From assembly GCA_001798885.1 (NCBI GenBank), contig MGQW01000092.1, positions 1-64,000 on the forward strand: a stretch of 64,000 nucleotides of DNA, read 5' to 3'. How positions within the stretch are numbered: position 1 is the stretch's first letter; every line of letters begins with the position of its first letter. Under the pieces are notes generated by a model that saw nothing but the letters and a program-made list of their open reading frames with translations, searched no databases and was not told the DNA's origin. Source of the DNA: Deltaproteobacteria bacterium RBG_16_64_85 (lineage in GTDB: Bacteria; Desulfobacterota; Deferrimicrobia; Deferrimicrobiales; Deferrimicrobiaceae). Shown piece by piece: positions 43,031-52,319 of the stretch. A program made the translations under genes and the position numbers.

Positions 43031-44787
43031 CGATCTACCGGCGGATGCTGGAATACGTCCGTCCGTACACGCCGCGGCTGCTCCTGGCAATGCTGTTCAT
43101 GGTGTGCGTGTCGGCATTCCACGGCTCGATCGCATTCCTCGTCAAACCCGCACTGGACGACATCTTTATCAAGAAGGACGCATCGCGGCTCGTCCTCATT
43201 CCCTTCCTGGTACTCGCGGTCTACCTCCTGAAGGCCGTTTTCGAGTTTTCCCAGGGCTATCTCATGAGCGGCGTCGGCCAGCGGGTCATCCGGGACATCC
43301 GGGAGCGCCTGTATCGGCACCTGCAGTCGCTCTCGCTGTCCTTCTACACGCGACACCCCACGGGCGTGCTCATGTCCCGCGTTCTGAACGACGTGGCGCT
43401 CATGCAGGGTGCGGTCACCGAGGCCGTCACGGGACTCATCAAGGACTTCTTCACGGGATTGTTCCTGATCGGGGTGGTCTTCTACCGGGACTGGCAGCTG
43501 GCCCTCATTGCCCTCGTGGCTTTCCCGCTGGCCTTCTGGCCGATCGCGAAATTCGGCCGGAAGCTGCGCAGGACCAGCATCAAGACCCAGGAGGTCACCG
43601 GCGTCTTGACGTCCCACCTCCAGGAGACGATCAGCGGGGCCAAGCTGGTGAAAGCGTTCGGCGCGGAGGAATACGAGGTGGAGCGTTTCGCCGCGCGGAA
43701 CACCGACCTCTTCCGGCTGAGCATGAAGATCGTGAAAGTGCAGGCGCTCACCTCGCCGATGTCGGAAACCTTTGCCGGGATCGGTGCGGCCGCGGTGATC
43801 TTCTACGGCGGCTACAGCGTGGTGAACGGCCACAGCACCCCCGGAAACTTCTTCTCGTTCATGACGGCGCTCTTCATGTTGTACGAGCCCGTCAAGCGCC
43901 TCTCCCGCGTCAACAACGTCATCCAGCAGGGGATCGCCGCCGCGACGCGGGTCTTCGAGGTGATGGACACCCTGCCCGAGGTGGAGGAAAAGCCAAACGC
44001 ATCGGCGCTTCCCCCCGTGAGCCGGGAAATCGAGTACGACCAGGTCGATTTCCGCTACCAGGGGGAAGGGGACTATATCCTGAAGGACATTACGCTGCGG
44101 GTGCCGGCGGGCACCATGGTGGCCATCGTCGGTTCCAGCGGCGCGGGCAAGACGACGCTCGTCGATCTCCTTCCCCGCTTCTACGATCCCCAGAACGGCG
44201 CGATCCGAATCGACGGCGTGGACATCCGGGACGTTTCGTTGTTGTCCCTGCGCGCGCGAATCGGCGTCGTGAGCCAGCACACGATCCTCTTCAACGACAC
44301 GGTCCGGGCCAACATCGCATACGGCATGCCGGATGCACCTCTCTCGAAGGTCGAAGCAGCAGCGCGGCAGGCGAACGCGGACGGTTTCATCTCCCGGCTG
44401 CGCGACGGGTACGACACGGTGGTCGGGGAGCAGGGCCTGAAGCTCTCCGGGGGTGAGCGGCAGCGCTTGGCCATCGCCCGCGCCCTGCTGAAGGACGCCC
44501 CGATCCTCATCCTGGACGAGGCCACTTCCGCTCTCGATTCGGAGTCCGAAGGCGTCGTCCAGGAGGCGCTGGATACGCTCATGCGGGGTCGGACCACGTT
44601 TGTCATCGCCCACCGTCTCTCCACGGTCAGGAACGCGAGCATGATCGTCGTCGTGGAGGAGGGGAGGATCGTGGAGAAAGGGTCCCACGAGGAATTGCTC
44701 TCCGGGGATACGCGATACCGCTCGTTCTACCTGAAACAGTTCGAGGAGCGGAAGTCCGGGGCCGCGACCGGCGCCGGACCGGCTTGA
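43021..44787 (+). CDS. msbA: Lipid A export ABC transporter MsbA
   Basis: 588 aa, one half-transporter: six transmembrane helices (about 1-310), then an ATPase with Walker A GSSGAGKTT, signature LSGGERQR and Walker B ILILDEATSALDSES. Flips core lipid A across the inner membrane. Position between lpxB and waaA supports MsbA over other exporters. Overlaps lpxB by 10 nt. Confidence 0.93.
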   Translation: MGMTIYRRMLEYVRPYTPRLLLAMLFMVCVSAFHGSIAFLVKPALDDIFIKKDASRLVLIPFLVLAVYLLKAVFEFSQGYLMSGVGQRVIRDIRERLYRHLQSLSLSFYTRHPTGVLMSRVLNDVALMQGAVTEAVTGLIKDFFTGLFLIGVVFYRDWQLALIALVAFPLAFWPIAKFGRKLRRTSIKTQEVTGVLTSHLQETISGAKLVKAFGAEEYEVERFAARNTDLFRLSMKIVKVQALTSPMSETFAGIGAAAVIFYGGYSVVNGHSTPGNFFSFMTALFMLYEPVKRLSRVNNVIQQGIAAATRVFEVMDTLPEVEEKPNASALPPVSREIEYDQVDFRYQGEGDYILKDITLRVPAGTMVAIVGSSGAGKTTLVDLLPRFYDPQNGAIRIDGVDIRDVSLLSLRARIGVVSQHTILFNDTVRANIAYGMPDAPLSKVEAAARQANADGFISRLRDGYDTVVGEQGLKLSGGERQRLAIARALLKDAPILILDEATSALDSESEGVVQEALDTLMRGRTTFVIAHRLSTVRNASMIVVVEEGRIVEKGSHEELLSGDTRYRSFYLKQFEERKSGAATGAGPA

Positions 44788-44794
44788 CCGTTTC

Positions 44795-46129
44795 ATGAAG
44801 GCGTTCCTCCCCCGGACCGGGGCGCACCTTCTCTACAATCTGGCGCTGGGAAGCGCTCTCCTCCTTGCCGCGCCTGCCTGGGGCCCATGGGTTCTGGCAT
44901 CCCGGAAGCGGAGGAAGAATTTCCTGGACCGGCTGGGGGTCCGGATGGACCGCGTGCCGCCCCCCTCCGGGAAAGAGAGAATCTGGATCCACGCGGTCTC
45001 CGTCGGCGAGACCCTTTCCTCCGCGCCGCTGGTCCGCCTGCTCCGCGGACATCTTCCCGAAGCCGAGCTTCTTCTTTCCACGGTGACGATCACCGGCCAG
45101 GAAACAGCGGAAAAAATCCTGAGCGGAGAGACGGACGCGCGATTCTACTTCCCCTTCGACCTCCCGGGAATCTCCGGGAGATTCCTCGATCGTGTCCGTC
45201 CCGACGTCGTGGTGATTCTCGAGACCGAGATCTGGCCGAACTTCCTTGCGGAATGCGCGGGACGGAAGATCCCCGCCATTCTTCTCAACGGAAGGATCTC
45301 GGAGCGCTCGTTCGGCGGGTATGGACGGCTCCGGTTCCTGTTTTCCAGGGCCCTCCGCTGCTTCACCGCCATCGCGGTTCAGACGGAAGAGGACGCCCGG
45401 CGGTTCCGCTTTCTCGGAGCGCCGCCCGGATCGGTCGCGGTGACGGGAAACATGAAGTTCGACGTCACCCCCCCCTCGCAGGATCTGTCGCCCCTGCACT
45501 CCTTTCTCATGGGGGAAAAGAACGGCGGGACGGCGTGGTTCGTCGCCGGGTCGACCCACGAGGGAGAAGAGGAGGAAGTGCTGCGCGCATTCGCGAAGGC
45601 AAGAGAAGTCAACGGTTCGGTGAAGCTGCTGCTGGCGCCGCGGCACCCCGAGCGGTTCGATTCGGTGGAGGAGTTGTGCCTTCGCGAGGGATGGGAGACG
45701 GTCCGGAAAACCCGCGCGGCCCGGGAGGGCGGCGCAAGGCTTCCTCCCGTGATCCTGCTCGACACGGTGGGGGAGCTCCGGTCAGCCTATGCAGCCGCTG
45801 ATATCGCATTCGTCGGCGGCAGCCTGGTTCCCAAGGGGGGGCACAACATCCTGGAACCGGCCTTTTTCGGCGTACCGACGCTCGTAGGGCCCCACATGGA
45901 GAATTTCCGGGAGATCGCCGAGATCTTCGGGGACGCCGGGGCCGTCGTAAAGGTGAAGGACCCGGCGGAGCTTGCGGATCGGCTCGAGCGCTGGGCGGCG
46001 GACCCGTCGGGAATGTCGGAGACGGGTTTGCGGGCGAAGGAGCTTCTGGCCGCTTTCCGGGGAGCCACGGAGAGGAATGCGGCGATCGTGGAGCGCGAGC
46101 TAGCGCGGCGGCGGAGGATCGGATCGTGA
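44795..46129 (+). CDS. waaA: Kdo transferase WaaA
   Basis: 444 aa, GT30, with an N-terminal membrane anchor (about 12-35). Transfers Kdo from CMP-Kdo to lipid IVA. Blocks: IWIHAVSVGETLSSAPL with the catalytic Glu, ETEIWPNFLAEC, GSTHEGEEE and GGHNILEPAFFGVPTLVGPH. Seven nt after msbA; overlaps lpxK by 4 nt. Confidence 0.95.
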   Translation: MKAFLPRTGAHLLYNLALGSALLLAAPAWGPWVLASRKRRKNFLDRLGVRMDRVPPPSGKERIWIHAVSVGETLSSAPLVRLLRGHLPEAELLLSTVTITGQETAEKILSGETDARFYFPFDLPGISGRFLDRVRPDVVVILETEIWPNFLAECAGRKIPAILLNGRISERSFGGYGRLRFLFSRALRCFTAIAVQTEEDARRFRFLGAPPGSVAVTGNMKFDVTPPSQDLSPLHSFLMGEKNGGTAWFVAGSTHEGEEEEVLRAFAKAREVNGSVKLLLAPRHPERFDSVEELCLREGWETVRKTRAAREGGARLPPVILLDTVGELRSAYAAADIAFVGGSLVPKGGHNILEPAFFGVPTLVGPHMENFREIAEIFGDAGAVVKVKDPAELADRLERWAADPSGMSETGLRAKELLAAFRGATERNAAIVERELARRRRIGS

Positions 46130-47115
46130 TTGGGCCGTTCTCGAGCCTGAGAAGGGCGATGTACAGGCGGGGGATCCTGCGGTCCGAATCGCTTCCCCGT
46201 CCCGTGGTGAGTGTCGGCAACCTCGCGGCGGGCGGATCCGGCAAGACGCCGCACGTCCGGTTTCTCGCGTCGTGGATGACCGGACTTGGCCTGAAGGTTG
46301 CGGTGCTGACCCGTGGATACGGGCGGGAGAGCCGGGGGATCGTCTGGGTCTCGCGCGGAGGCGGTCCGCTCGTTTCCGCGCGCATGGGCGGTGACGAGCC
46401 GGTCCTTCTTGCGGGATCCCTCCCGGGAGTCCCCGTGCTGGCCGGCGAGGCCCGCGTGCAGGCGGGGATGGAATGTCTCCGCAGGCAGGAGGTGGACGTC
46501 TTTCTCCTGGACGACGCTTTCCAGCATCTTTCCCTCCGGCGGGACGCCGACATCCTGCTGGTCGATGCCGGGCGAGGGCTGGGGAACCGACTTACCTTAC
46601 CGCTCGGCCCTCTCCGCGAGCCGGCCGGGAACGCGCGCTTCGCCGACGCTCTCGTCGTGACCAAGTGCGCCGGCTTGGCGCAGGGGGAGGGCGTGGCGGC
46701 GACCGTCCCGTTTCCCGCAGATCGCCCCCGGGCATTCTCGCGCCTGGTCGCCCGGTCGCTGGTGGAACGCGGAGGAGCGGAATCGCCCCTTCCTTCTCCG
46801 GGGGTGGAAGTGGTCGCTTTTTGCGGGCTGGCCCGCAACGACCAGTTTTCGGCGACCCTGCGGGAGTCTGGATTCGTCATACGGAAATTCATGGGTTATG
46901 CCGACCACCACTGGTACCGGACCTCGGAGATCGGGAAGATCGCGTCGGCCGCGGGAGGCCTGACGGTGCTGACGACGGAGAAGGATCTCGTGCGGCTTCC
47001 CGATCGACTCCCCTTCGACGTAAAGGCGGTTCGCGTCGGCGTGGAGTTCCTGGCCGGCTGGGATTCCCTGTCGCGTTTCCTCCTTGAAAGGATGCGTTTC
47101 GCGGGGGGCGCATGA
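46126..47115 (+). CDS. lpxK: Tetraacyldisaccharide 4'-kinase
   Basis: 329 aa. Phosphorylates the 4' position of the lipid A disaccharide. The P-loop is NLAAGGSGKTPHV, with LTRGYGR, DVFLLDDAFQHLSLRRD and LTTEKDLVRLP also diagnostic. GTG start overlapping waaA (GTGA). Confidence 0.95.
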   Translation: MIGPFSSLRRAMYRRGILRSESLPRPVVSVGNLAAGGSGKTPHVRFLASWMTGLGLKVAVLTRGYGRESRGIVWVSRGGGPLVSARMGGDEPVLLAGSLPGVPVLAGEARVQAGMECLRRQEVDVFLLDDAFQHLSLRRDADILLVDAGRGLGNRLTLPLGPLREPAGNARFADALVVTKCAGLAQGEGVAATVPFPADRPRAFSRLVARSLVERGGAESPLPSPGVEVVAFCGLARNDQFSATLRESGFVIRKFMGYADHHWYRTSEIGKIASAAGGLTVLTTEKDLVRLPDRLPFDVKAVRVGVEFLAGWDSLSRFLLERMRFAGGA

Positions 47116-48017
47116 AGGAGAAGGTGATCCGGCTGTTCCTGAGGGTCCTCGAAGCGATTCCGCTGTCGTTGCGGGCCGCGATTTTCGAGGTGGCCATGCT
47201 GGGGGTCTGGGCGCTGGACGCGAAGCACCGGCGGATCGCGCGAATCAACCTCCGGATCGCGTTCCCGGAGATGGGGGACAAGGAAATGTCGCGGATCGTC
47301 CGGCTCTGCTTTACCCGTATGGGGACCTTCGCCGCGGAATTCATCCATATCCCCAAAATGGACGCCCGGTACATAGCGGAGCATTTCCGGATCGAGGGCG
47401 CGGAGCACGTCATAAAAGCGACGGAGGAGCGGGGGATCGCCCCTATCGGGATGACGGGGCATTTCGGGAACTGGGAGCTTTTCGCCTTCGTCCACGGGGT
47501 AGTCGTGGCCCCGATCGCGTTCATCGTGCGGCCGCTGAAAAACCCCGTTCTCGACCGCATCGTGACGGAGCGGAGGGAGTGGGCCGGCAACAGGGTGATA
47601 CGGAAGGAGGACTCGGCAAAGCTCATAATGCGCGAGATCCGCAGGAAAACGCTCGTCGGGATCCTGATCGACCAGAACGTGGACACCTACAGGGGGGTGC
47701 TCGTCGATTTCTTCACCCGGAAGGCGTACACCACCTTCGGCATCGCACGGCTTGCCTTGGCGATGCAGGCAACCGTCCACCCGGGGTTCATCTTCCGTGA
47801 CCCGGAAAGGAAATTTCACCATACCATCCGGTGGGGGCCGCCCATCCGGATGGACCCGGAGGCCCCGCGGGAGGAGGAGGTCCTCTGTCTGACCCGCAGA
47901 TGCAACGAAGAACTGGAGAAGGCGATCCGTGAGGATCCGACGCAATGGTTCTGGTTCCACCGGCGGTGGAAGACCCGCCCACCGGGAGAGCCCGGCATTT
48001 ACGGGGAGGCGCATTGA
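47112..48017 (+). CDS. Late lipid A acyltransferase (LpxL/HtrB family)
   Basis: 301-aa membrane-associated acyltransferase. The HxxxxE motif is in TGHFGNWELF near residue 117; LIDQNVDTYRGVLVDFF is the second conserved block. Adds secondary acyl chains to Kdo-lipid A from acyl-ACP. Only one family member here, so the number of late acyl chains cannot be judged. ATGA overlap with lpxK. Confidence 0.92.
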   Translation: MKEKVIRLFLRVLEAIPLSLRAAIFEVAMLGVWALDAKHRRIARINLRIAFPEMGDKEMSRIVRLCFTRMGTFAAEFIHIPKMDARYIAEHFRIEGAEHVIKATEERGIAPIGMTGHFGNWELFAFVHGVVVAPIAFIVRPLKNPVLDRIVTERREWAGNRVIRKEDSAKLIMREIRRKTLVGILIDQNVDTYRGVLVDFFTRKAYTTFGIARLALAMQATVHPGFIFRDPERKFHHTIRWGPPIRMDPEAPREEEVLCLTRRCNEELEKAIREDPTQWFWFHRRWKTRPPGEPGIYGEAH

Positions 48018-48592
48018 AAGGGATCGTCTTCCTGGACAGAGACGGCACTCTGATCGAGGAGATGGGGTATCTCTCCGACCCGTCGCTCTTGAAGGAAATC
48101 CCCGGGGCGGCGGAATCCCTCTATCGCCTGGCCCGGGAAGGCTATGTTCTTGCTGTGGTATCCAACCAGGCGGGGGTTGCCAGGGGGAAGTTCCGTGAAG
48201 ACCAGATGGAAGCGGTCCACCGGGCGTTCGTCGAATATTTCCGGGCGCGTGGCGTCGAGTTCGACGCGGTGGAATATTGCCCCCATCACCCGGAAGGGGT
48301 CGTGGAACGGTACCGGAGGGTCTGCGGCTGCAGGAAGCCCGCCTCAGGAATGGCCGAGAAGGTTCTTCAAAGGCTTGGCATTTCGGCCTCCTGCAGAATT
48401 TGGGTGGTCGGTGATAAAATGTCGGATATATTGATGGGGAAACGGTTGCGGGCGACAACAATCCTGGTCGCGACCGGGCATGGAGAGGAAGAAAACCTGA
48501 AAGGCGAGCGTCTGGGGGAGCGCCCCGACAAGTTCCTTCCCAGCATCCGGGAGGCGACGGCGTGGATAGAGTCCAGGGGGAAGGTGGAGTGA
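48014..48592 (+). CDS. gmhB: D-glycero-D-manno-heptose 1,7-bisphosphate phosphatase
   Basis: 192-aa HAD phosphatase. Nucleophile motif FLDRDGTLIEE, SNQAGVARG, and a zinc loop CPHHPEG...CGCRKP typical of GmhB; VGDKMSDI is the last HAD motif. It works after HldA in heptose activation. TTG start overlapping the acyltransferase stop. Confidence 0.93.
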   Translation: MKGIVFLDRDGTLIEEMGYLSDPSLLKEIPGAAESLYRLAREGYVLAVVSNQAGVARGKFREDQMEAVHRAFVEYFRARGVEFDAVEYCPHHPEGVVERYRRVCGCRKPASGMAEKVLQRLGISASCRIWVVGDKMSDILMGKRLRATTILVATGHGEEENLKGERLGERPDKFLPSIREATAWIESRGKVE

Positions 48593-49662
48593 GCCGGGAA
48601 TCGGGACGCGGCACTCTCTCTTCCGGATTCTCCATTTTTTTCGCCTTGTCGGTTCTGCTGGTTTCGGGAGCAGGGTGCCTTTGGGGGGGAACGAAAAAGG
48701 GTCCTCCACCATTGCCGCCCGAATCCCAGGACTCGTTGGCGTCCGGCTCGGCGACAACCTCTTCGTCCGGCGCGGAAGAAAGACACGAGGAGACTGGGAT
48801 TGCAGGCGACTCACCGGCAGGGGCCGAAGCCGTTGCCGCGCAGGAAAGCGCGCCCCCGTCTAGATCCGCCGGAGAGGCTCCACTCGCGGAATCCGGAGAA
48901 CCCGCGCCCAAACCTAAACCGCCTGGCGCGGCACCGCCGGCCGGCGGGAAGATCTTCACTTCTCCCCCCACCGAAGTGCCCGCGTGGGCCGAAGGGAAAG
49001 AGGTGCTGGTCTACCGGGTCGAGTTTCTCGGCCTGACGATGGGGTATGCCCGCTTTACCTTCCAGGGGAAAGTGTCGCTGCACGGGAGGGAAACGTACCA
49101 CTTGAATGTCCGGGCGTGGACATCGGATTTCCTCTCCGTGATCTACCCGATCAACGACAATATCGATTACTACCTGGATGTGAAGACGCTGGCCCCCCTC
49201 CGCCAGGAGTTCACCCACATCGGAAAAGGCAAGGACGACGTTGCCATCTTCGACCAGGAGAACGGGAAGATCGTTTACCGCTACAAGGATACGGGGAAAA
49301 TCCGCAAACAGGTCGATGTGACCCCAGGTGTCCACGATCCGGTCTCTGCCGCCTACTATTTCCGGGTGCGGGACCTGGGTGTTGAGGAGCGCCCCCGCCA
49401 CGTCTATGCCGGCCGCAAGCTGTGGCAGATCTCCTCGAGGCTGCTGGGACAGGAAAGGATCGACACCTCCGGAGGGCCGGTAGACACCGTCGTCATCCAG
49501 CCGGTCATCAAGCGGGAAGGCCAGCTGGAGAACAAGGGAGATCTGCGGATGTGGATGACCAACGATGCCCGGCACGTCCCCGTACGCCTCTACGCGAAGT
49601 TCAGGAAGATCAAGGATTGGACGCTGGTTGCGGAGCTGATGCCTCCGCGGGAAGGGGGATGA
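48589..49662 (+). CDS. DUF3108 lipoprotein
   Basis: 357 aa. From the GTG at 48589 the signal sequence ends in SGAGC, so Cys30 would be lipidated. A disordered Pro/Ala/Ser-rich spacer (about 35-125) leads to a DUF3108 domain (about 130-355), recognised from VYRVEFLGLTMGYARFTF, YPINDNIDYYLDVKTLAPL and YYFRVRDL. Function of the domain is unknown. Placement inside the heptose/lipid A block suggests an envelope role. GTGA overlap with gmhB. Confidence 0.82.
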   Translation: MSRESGRGTLSSGFSIFFALSVLLVSGAGCLWGGTKKGPPPLPPESQDSLASGSATTSSSGAEERHEETGIAGDSPAGAEAVAAQESAPPSRSAGEAPLAESGEPAPKPKPPGAAPPAGGKIFTSPPTEVPAWAEGKEVLVYRVEFLGLTMGYARFTFQGKVSLHGRETYHLNVRAWTSDFLSVIYPINDNIDYYLDVKTLAPLRQEFTHIGKGKDDVAIFDQENGKIVYRYKDTGKIRKQVDVTPGVHDPVSAAYYFRVRDLGVEERPRHVYAGRKLWQISSRLLGQERIDTSGGPVDTVVIQPVIKREGQLENKGDLRMWMTNDARHVPVRLYAKFRKIKDWTLVAELMPPREGG

Positions 49663-49666
49663 CGCG

Positions 49667-49831
49667 ATGGACGAGGAACTTCTGGAGATCCTGGCGTGCC
49701 CGAAGTGCAAGGGGGACCTCAAGATGACCACCGACGAAACCGAGCTGCGCTGCGAGAAGTGCCGCTTGAGCTACCGCATCGACGACGGGATTCCCATTCT
49801 CCTGATCGATGAGGCGTCCCCCCTTGATTGA
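49667..49831 (+). CDS. Trm112/YcaR-family zinc-ribbon protein
   Basis: 54 aa: MDEELLEILACPKCKGDL, then CEKCRLSYRIDDGIPILLI, the YcaR/Trm112 pattern with two CxxC pairs. Eukaryotic Trm112 activates methyltransferases; the bacterial role is unclear. In E. coli ycaR lies between lpxK and kdsB, so linkage to LPS genes is usual. Overlaps hldA by 23 nt. Confidence 0.9.
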   Translation: MDEELLEILACPKCKGDLKMTTDETELRCEKCRLSYRIDDGIPILLIDEASPLD

Positions 49832-50882
49832 TCGAAGCTTCACCGCCCGCGCTTTCGAAATCCTGAAGAGGTTTCCGTCCTGCAGGATCCTCGTGGTCGG
49901 GGACATCATGCTGGATGAATACGTCTGGGGGGACGTGGGACGGATCTCCCCCGAAGCGCCCGTTCCCGTCGTCGCGGTGACGCGTGACACGCGGGCGCTG
50001 GGAGGGGCCGGAAACGTCGCGGTCAACCTCTCGGGGCTCGGGGCGGGCGTCGTCCTTGCCGGCCTCATCGGCGCGGACCCCCCGGGGCGGGAGATCGTCC
50101 GGATGCTTAAGGCGCACCGTATCGGCATCTCCGGCATCGTTATCGACCGGAATCGTCCCACGACGACCAAGACGCGCGTGGTTGCGCACAGCCAGCAGGT
50201 TGTCCGCGTCGACCGGGAGAAGAAGGAGCCCCCGGATGCACGCGCCAGCGACACCCTCAGGAAAAACGTCCGCTCCGCCATCCGGGAGGTCGACGGGGTG
50301 GTTCTTTCCGACTACCGGAAGGGAGCCTTGTCCCGAGAGCTGGTCGAGGACACTCTAGTTGCCGCGAGACGAAGCGGTGCTTTCGTCGTCGTCGATCCGA
50401 AGCAAACCGACTTTTCCTTTTATCGCGGATGCACGCTGATCACCCCCAACAAGCCGGAAGCGGAGGCGGCCCTCGGGGGCCGGGAACTGTCCGGGGACAC
50501 GGAGATCATGGAAGGGGGGAAAGCGCTTCTCCGCAAGAGCAACGCGAGGGCCATCCTGATCACGAGGGGGAAGGAGGGGATGAGCCTGGTCGAACGCGGG
50601 CGCAAGGCCTTCTTCCACATTCCGGCGCAGGCCCGGCAGGTCTTCGACGTCACCGGCGCCGGGGACACGGTGATCGGGACGGTCGCGGCGGGGATGGGGG
50701 CGGGGGCTTCGCTGCGCGACGCGGCCCTTCTGGCCAACCTTGCCGCCGGCGTTGTCGTCGGGGAGGTCGGCACCGCCCCGATTACGCGCGAGAAGCTCGC
50801 GCGGGCCCTCCGCCTCCAGGAGCGGGAGAGGGATGTTGCGAAGGAAGAGCGGCAGGTCCCGCGTCTCCGGGGGAAGCGATGA
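49809..50882 (+). CDS. hldA: D-glycero-beta-D-manno-heptose-7-phosphate kinase
   Basis: 357-aa PfkB-family kinase: VVGDIMLDEYVWGDVGRISPEAPVPVV at the start and the catalytic VTGAGDTVIGTVAAG at the end. Corresponds to the kinase half of E. coli HldE; the adenylyltransferase half (HldC) is absent and should be encoded elsewhere. ATG 49809 lies in the Trm112 gene; a TTG at 49824 is an alternative start. Confidence 0.92.
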   Translation: MRRPPLIDRSFTARAFEILKRFPSCRILVVGDIMLDEYVWGDVGRISPEAPVPVVAVTRDTRALGGAGNVAVNLSGLGAGVVLAGLIGADPPGREIVRMLKAHRIGISGIVIDRNRPTTTKTRVVAHSQQVVRVDREKKEPPDARASDTLRKNVRSAIREVDGVVLSDYRKGALSRELVEDTLVAARRSGAFVVVDPKQTDFSFYRGCTLITPNKPEAEAALGGRELSGDTEIMEGGKALLRKSNARAILITRGKEGMSLVERGRKAFFHIPAQARQVFDVTGAGDTVIGTVAAGMGAGASLRDAALLANLAAGVVVGEVGTAPITREKLARALRLQERERDVAKEERQVPRLRGKR

Positions 50883-50892
50883 GCCCTGCAGG

Positions 50893-51441
50893 ATGAGCTC
50901 TCGGAAGATTCCTCCGTCCGCCAGGCTTCTGGTTTCCGCGATCTACCGGGAGGAGGGACGCTTCGAGGAAGTCCTGTCGAATCTTGGGACGCGGCTTGGC
51001 CCCGTGGAGCGGACAAGCGGGCCGTTCCTCTTCGATCGGACGGATTACTACGAGAGGGAGATGGGCGCACCCCTGTACCGGCGTTTCGTGGTGATGGAGC
51101 GGCTGGTTCCCCGCGATCAGCTGGCGGCCGTGAAGATCGAAGCCGAGGAATTGGAAAGGATGTTTTCCGTGAACGGAATGCGCACGGTGAATCTCGATCC
51201 GGGCATCCTAACGGAGGAGAGCTTTCTTCTCGCCACGGGAAAGAATTACAGCCACCGGGTGTACCTGCGGGACGGGGTGTTCGCGGACCTGACCCTGGTG
51301 TACCGAAAAGGGGAGTACCGTCCGCTGCCCTGGACCTACCCCGATTTCACCGCTCCGGGGGTCCGAGCGTTCCTGGCGGAGGTGCGGGAAGAGCTTCGGA
51401 AGGCCAGGAAAAGGGAAGGGAGGCAGTCCCGATGTGGATGA
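50893..51441 (+). CDS. DUF4416 family protein
   Basis: 182 aa, cytoplasmic by appearance. PFLFDRTDYYEREMG, NLDPGILTEESFLLATGKNYSHR and LPWTYPDF match the DUF4416 family, which is common in Deltaproteobacteria and lacks an assigned function. Eleven nt after hldA; its end overlaps yicC by 10 nt. Confidence 0.8.
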   Translation: MSSRKIPPSARLLVSAIYREEGRFEEVLSNLGTRLGPVERTSGPFLFDRTDYYEREMGAPLYRRFVVMERLVPRDQLAAVKIEAEELERMFSVNGMRTVNLDPGILTEESFLLATGKNYSHRVYLRDGVFADLTLVYRKGEYRPLPWTYPDFTAPGVRAFLAEVREELRKARKREGRQSRCG

Positions 51442-52316
51442 GCATGACGGGATTCGGCCGGGGCGAGGCACACCGGGAGGATGTCGCCGTCACGGCGGAG
51501 ATCCGGTCGATCAACCACCGGTTCCTGGATGTCCACGTCCGCTGCCCAGCGAAATTCCTTTCCTGGGAGCCCCGGATCCGCGGGCTGGTCCGGGAGTCGC
51601 TGAGGCGGGGGAAAGTGGACGTCTTCCTGAACGTCCGGGAGTGGGGGAAAACCGGTACGGTCGTCCGGGTGAACCGCCCCGTCCTGGATTCCTTCCTGGC
51701 GGAAGCCGCACGCATCCGGGAGGATTGCGGCATACCGCTCGAGTTGACGTTTCGGGACCTGCTGGGGGTCCCGGACATTTTCGTATTTGTCTCGGAGGGG
51801 GCTGATCCCGCAGAGGAACACTGGGGTATTGCCGAGGCCACCATGCGAAACGCCCTCTCCATGCTGCAGGCGTCCAGGCGGGAAGAGGGAGAGAGGCTCC
51901 GCCAGCACATCGGGGAAGCGGTCGCGGGGCTGGCATCGGTCGCGGAGCAGATTGAAGGCTTATTCAAAGAAAACAAGGAACTTGCAATTGCCAAATTCAA
52001 GGAAAGGATTCAGTCTCTTTCGGGTGAGCCCGGCGTGGATCCGATCCGCATTCAGCAGGAAGTGGCTTTTCTTATTGACCGGCTCGACATCACGGAGGAA
52101 TGCGTCCGCCTGCGCTCCCACCTTGCGGGTCTGGCGAAATTGCTGGGTGGGCACGGTGAGGCGGTCGGGAAGCGGTTCGATTTTCTCGTCCAGGAAACCT
52201 TCCGGGAGCTGACCACCGCATCCAACAAGTCCGCCCATGCTGGGATTTCGGAGCTGGCGGTGACGGCGAAGACCGAGATGGAAAAGATCCGGGAACAGAT
52301 ACAGAACGTGGAGTAG
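51432..52316 (+). CDS. yicC: YicC family endoribonuclease
   Basis: 294 aa, full length. SMTGFGRGE at the N-terminus, EIRSINHRFLDVHVRCP, and the C-terminal GKRFDFLVQETFRELTTASNKS are diagnostic. YicC is an endoribonuclease linked to sRNA decay in E. coli. Precedes gmk, a common arrangement. Confidence 0.93.
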   Translation: MWMSMTGFGRGEAHREDVAVTAEIRSINHRFLDVHVRCPAKFLSWEPRIRGLVRESLRRGKVDVFLNVREWGKTGTVVRVNRPVLDSFLAEAARIREDCGIPLELTFRDLLGVPDIFVFVSEGADPAEEHWGIAEATMRNALSMLQASRREEGERLRQHIGEAVAGLASVAEQIEGLFKENKELAIAKFKERIQSLSGEPGVDPIRIQQEVAFLIDRLDITEECVRLRSHLAGLAKLLGGHGEAVGKRFDFLVQETFRELTTASNKSAHAGISELAVTAKTEMEKIREQIQNVE

Positions 52317-52319
52317 GTG

